A stretch of DNA of 64,000 nucleotides, taken from positions 288,014 through 352,013 of the forward strand of contig JAKPPT010000068.1 of the NCBI GenBank assembly GCA_029547205.1. Direction: 5' to 3'. A program made the position numbers and the translations under genes. This document shows positions 62,319 through 64,000 of the stretch, one piece after another; positions within the stretch are counted from its first letter, which is position 1; each line of letters starts with the position of its first letter. Origin of the DNA: Spirochaetota bacterium. GTDB lineage: Bacteria; Spirochaetota; Spirochaetia; Treponematales; UBA12059. The notes under the pieces were generated by a model. That model ran no database searches, had not been told where the DNA came from, and saw only the letters and a list, made by a program, of their open reading frames with translations.

Positions 62319-63099
62319 ATACGATTCGCTTCATTGCATTGCGGTTAACACCCCAGGCAACAAAAAACATTACTGTTACCCAAAATAACTGCGTCAATAC
62401 AATACCAGGATTGCTTTTTTGAGTTGCCGCTTCATAAGGCAATATGTACAGAACCGCAAACGGAGAAAATCGCAGGATATTGAGAATTGCCTCGGGAAAA
62501 ACAGTATATGGTATAGCTGCCCCCGATAGCAGCATTACTATTAGATTCTTTGCCTGTATCAAGCCCTCATTCGATCCTGAGTATACTACCGCTATGCCGA
62601 TTGTGTAGGCAAGAAGCCAGCTCATGCACGAAGCAAGTAACACCGAAACAGCGAATTGTGCGGGAGAACCGCGAAATTCATACAGCACATCTATATGCCA
62701 TACCATAAGAAGAATCAGTACCGGCAATGCCCTGAGTATAAAAGCGGCTAATACCTGTGCTATATCTGAAACAAGCCTAAGGGACATAAACGGCAATGGC
62801 TTAACGAGCTGTACGCTAATAGTACCGTCCTGATATTCACCTGCTATGTCGCGCTCTGTTGAAAACGAGGTAAAGGAACTTATGAACATGACCAACGCAA
62901 AATAAAATTCATAATTGCTATTTAGTATTTTTCCCCAAAGCGAGGATTGTATAATAAAAACAATAAAAGTATTTATGATTAGCATCAAGGATGCAATAGG
63001 AAAATAAAATTCTTTTTTACAATAGACACTAACAAGGCCAAGGACACGCATCTTAATCCTTCTTGTAATAGGAAAGCAATACACCATCAAAACCTGCAT
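62305..63099 (-). CDS. ABC-2 type permease, second subunit
   Basis: ~6 TM helices; AGEYQDGTISVQLVKPLPFM motif. Confidence 0.8.
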   Translation of the reverse strand: MQVLMVYCFPITRRIKMRVLGLVSVYCKKEFYFPIASLMLIINTFIVFIIQSSLWGKILNSNYEFYFALVMFISSFTSFSTERDIAGEYQDGTISVQLVKPLPFMSLRLVSDIAQVLAAFILRALPVLILLMVWHIDVLYEFRGSPAQFAVSVLLASCMSWLLAYTIGIAVVYSGSNEGLIQAKNLIVMLLSGAAIPYTVFPEAILNILRFSPFAVLYILPYEAATQKSNPGIVLTQLFWVTVMFFVAWGVNRNAMKRIVCAGG

Positions 63100-64000
63100 C
63101 TTCGATTCGTATATCGTGAATAAGTTCCTTATGGGTAATCATTTCAATTATCTCTTTGAGTGTTGATTCTTTTGGCACGGCAAATACAAGTTCAGTATCT
63201 GTTGATTCATTATTGGCAATCGCACGCACAGCTTCGTCATCTGGTATGGTCCTTGAAAATATTGCGTGGACCACTCGGGGTTGCTTTGCATTCTTTAAAA
63301 AGTCAATAGTAGGAATATCCATATCGATTCTTTTTTTATTGATAATGAAAAGTCTGTTTGTCAATGCTTTGATATCATCGACATCATGCGATGCAATAAT
63401 CAGTGTCGTATGCTTAGGCAATGCGTTTAGAGCATTATGAAGTTTCTCTTTGTGCTCAAGATCTAAACCAATAGTGGGCTCATCAAGAAATAGTAGCTTA
63501 GGATCATGAAACAATGCCAGCGCGATTTCACATCTAATTCTCTGCCCTAAAGAAAGTTCTCGTACTGGAACGTTTATGAGCTCTTGCAGGGAAAACAACT
63601 CGCTGATCTCGGCTCTTCGCGTTTCAGCTTGCGACTTGCTCATTCCATAGATATGTCTGTGCAGGCTCAAAGTCTCAGCGAAAGCCAAGGTGAAATCAAG
63701 CTGACTTCGCTGGCCGAACATAACGCCAATATGGCGTTTATACCAGGCATTGCCTCGCTTGATACTTTTACCCCGATACATGATATCGCCAGAAGAAGGT
63801 TCTAGGACACCACACATCATTTTTAGCAATGTTGATTTTCCCGACCCATTTTTCCCAGCAATTCCAAGCCTTTCGCCTTCAGACACTGTAAACGAGAGCT
63901 CATCGAGAACATGTCTTATTGTGTACCGCGGACGTATGAGATCAAGGCCGATGCCGCGCCACCCTTCGCGCCTCTCCTGAATCCTGAAAGAGCGCGATAC
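63053..64000 (-). CDS. ABC transporter ATP-binding protein (partial; continues past the window edge)
   Basis: GIAGKNGSGKSTLLKMM Walker A; ELSLGQRIRCEIALALFHDPKLLFLDEP; frame stays open upstream of 63886 (…LIRPRYTIRHVLDELSFTVSEGERLG). Confidence 0.88.
   Translation of the reverse strand, partial: VSRSFRIQERREGWRGIGLDLIRPRYTIRHVLDELSFTVSEGERLGIAGKNGSGKSTLLKMMCGVLEPSSGDIMYRGKSIKRGNAWYKRHIGVMFGQRSQLDFTLAFAETLSLHRHIYGMSKSQAETRRAEISELFSLQELINVPVRELSLGQRIRCEIALALFHDPKLLFLDEPTIGLDLEHKEKLHNALNALPKHTTLIIASHDVDDIKALTNRLFIINKKRIDMDIPTIDFLKNAKQPRVVHAIFSRTIPDDEAVRAIANNESTDTELVFAVPKESTLKEIIEMITHKELIHDIRIEDAGFDGVLLSYYKKD

Overview
The window looks like spirochaete (Treponema-like) chromosome: low-GC, gene-dense, mostly housekeeping and signalling genes. 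The taxonomic label is inference from gene content. The left end carries a canonical block on the minus strand: tRNA-Thr, rpmG, tRNA-Trp, secE, nusG, rplK and partial rplA. Other recognisable genes include galE, ileS (IleS2/eukaryote-like type), an epmA-like/queG pair, glyA, cysS, glsA, an ECF sigma/anti-sigma operon, several c-di-GMP and PP2C signalling proteins, a giant CoA-dehydratase activase (BadF family), a GGDEF-REC / HEAT / processive GT2 cluster, and a DUF990-type ABC exporter. The most unusual signal is a short dispersed motif, GAGTGTCCC (reverse complement GGGACACTC). I count about 28 copies by eye, against roughly 0.5 expected by chance. About 19 of these fall in 16.9-26.6 kb, around a single-copy Y1/HUH (RAYT-like) transposase gene. 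The seven nearest copies on one side of that gene and the four nearest on the other are in opposite orientation. Several copies sit in perfect small hairpins (for example AAGAG-TGTCC-CTCTT), and copies occur inside genes in several reading frames (ileS, queG, epmA-like, SpoIIE). This looks like a REP/RAYT-type system with coding-sequence-compatible repeats. Other notable signals are a possible frameshift-fused HEAT-glycosyltransferase gene at an A6G tract, a C8-tract frameshift inside a compositionally mosaic solute-binding protein gene, and an ankyrin-SBP_bac_3 fusion.
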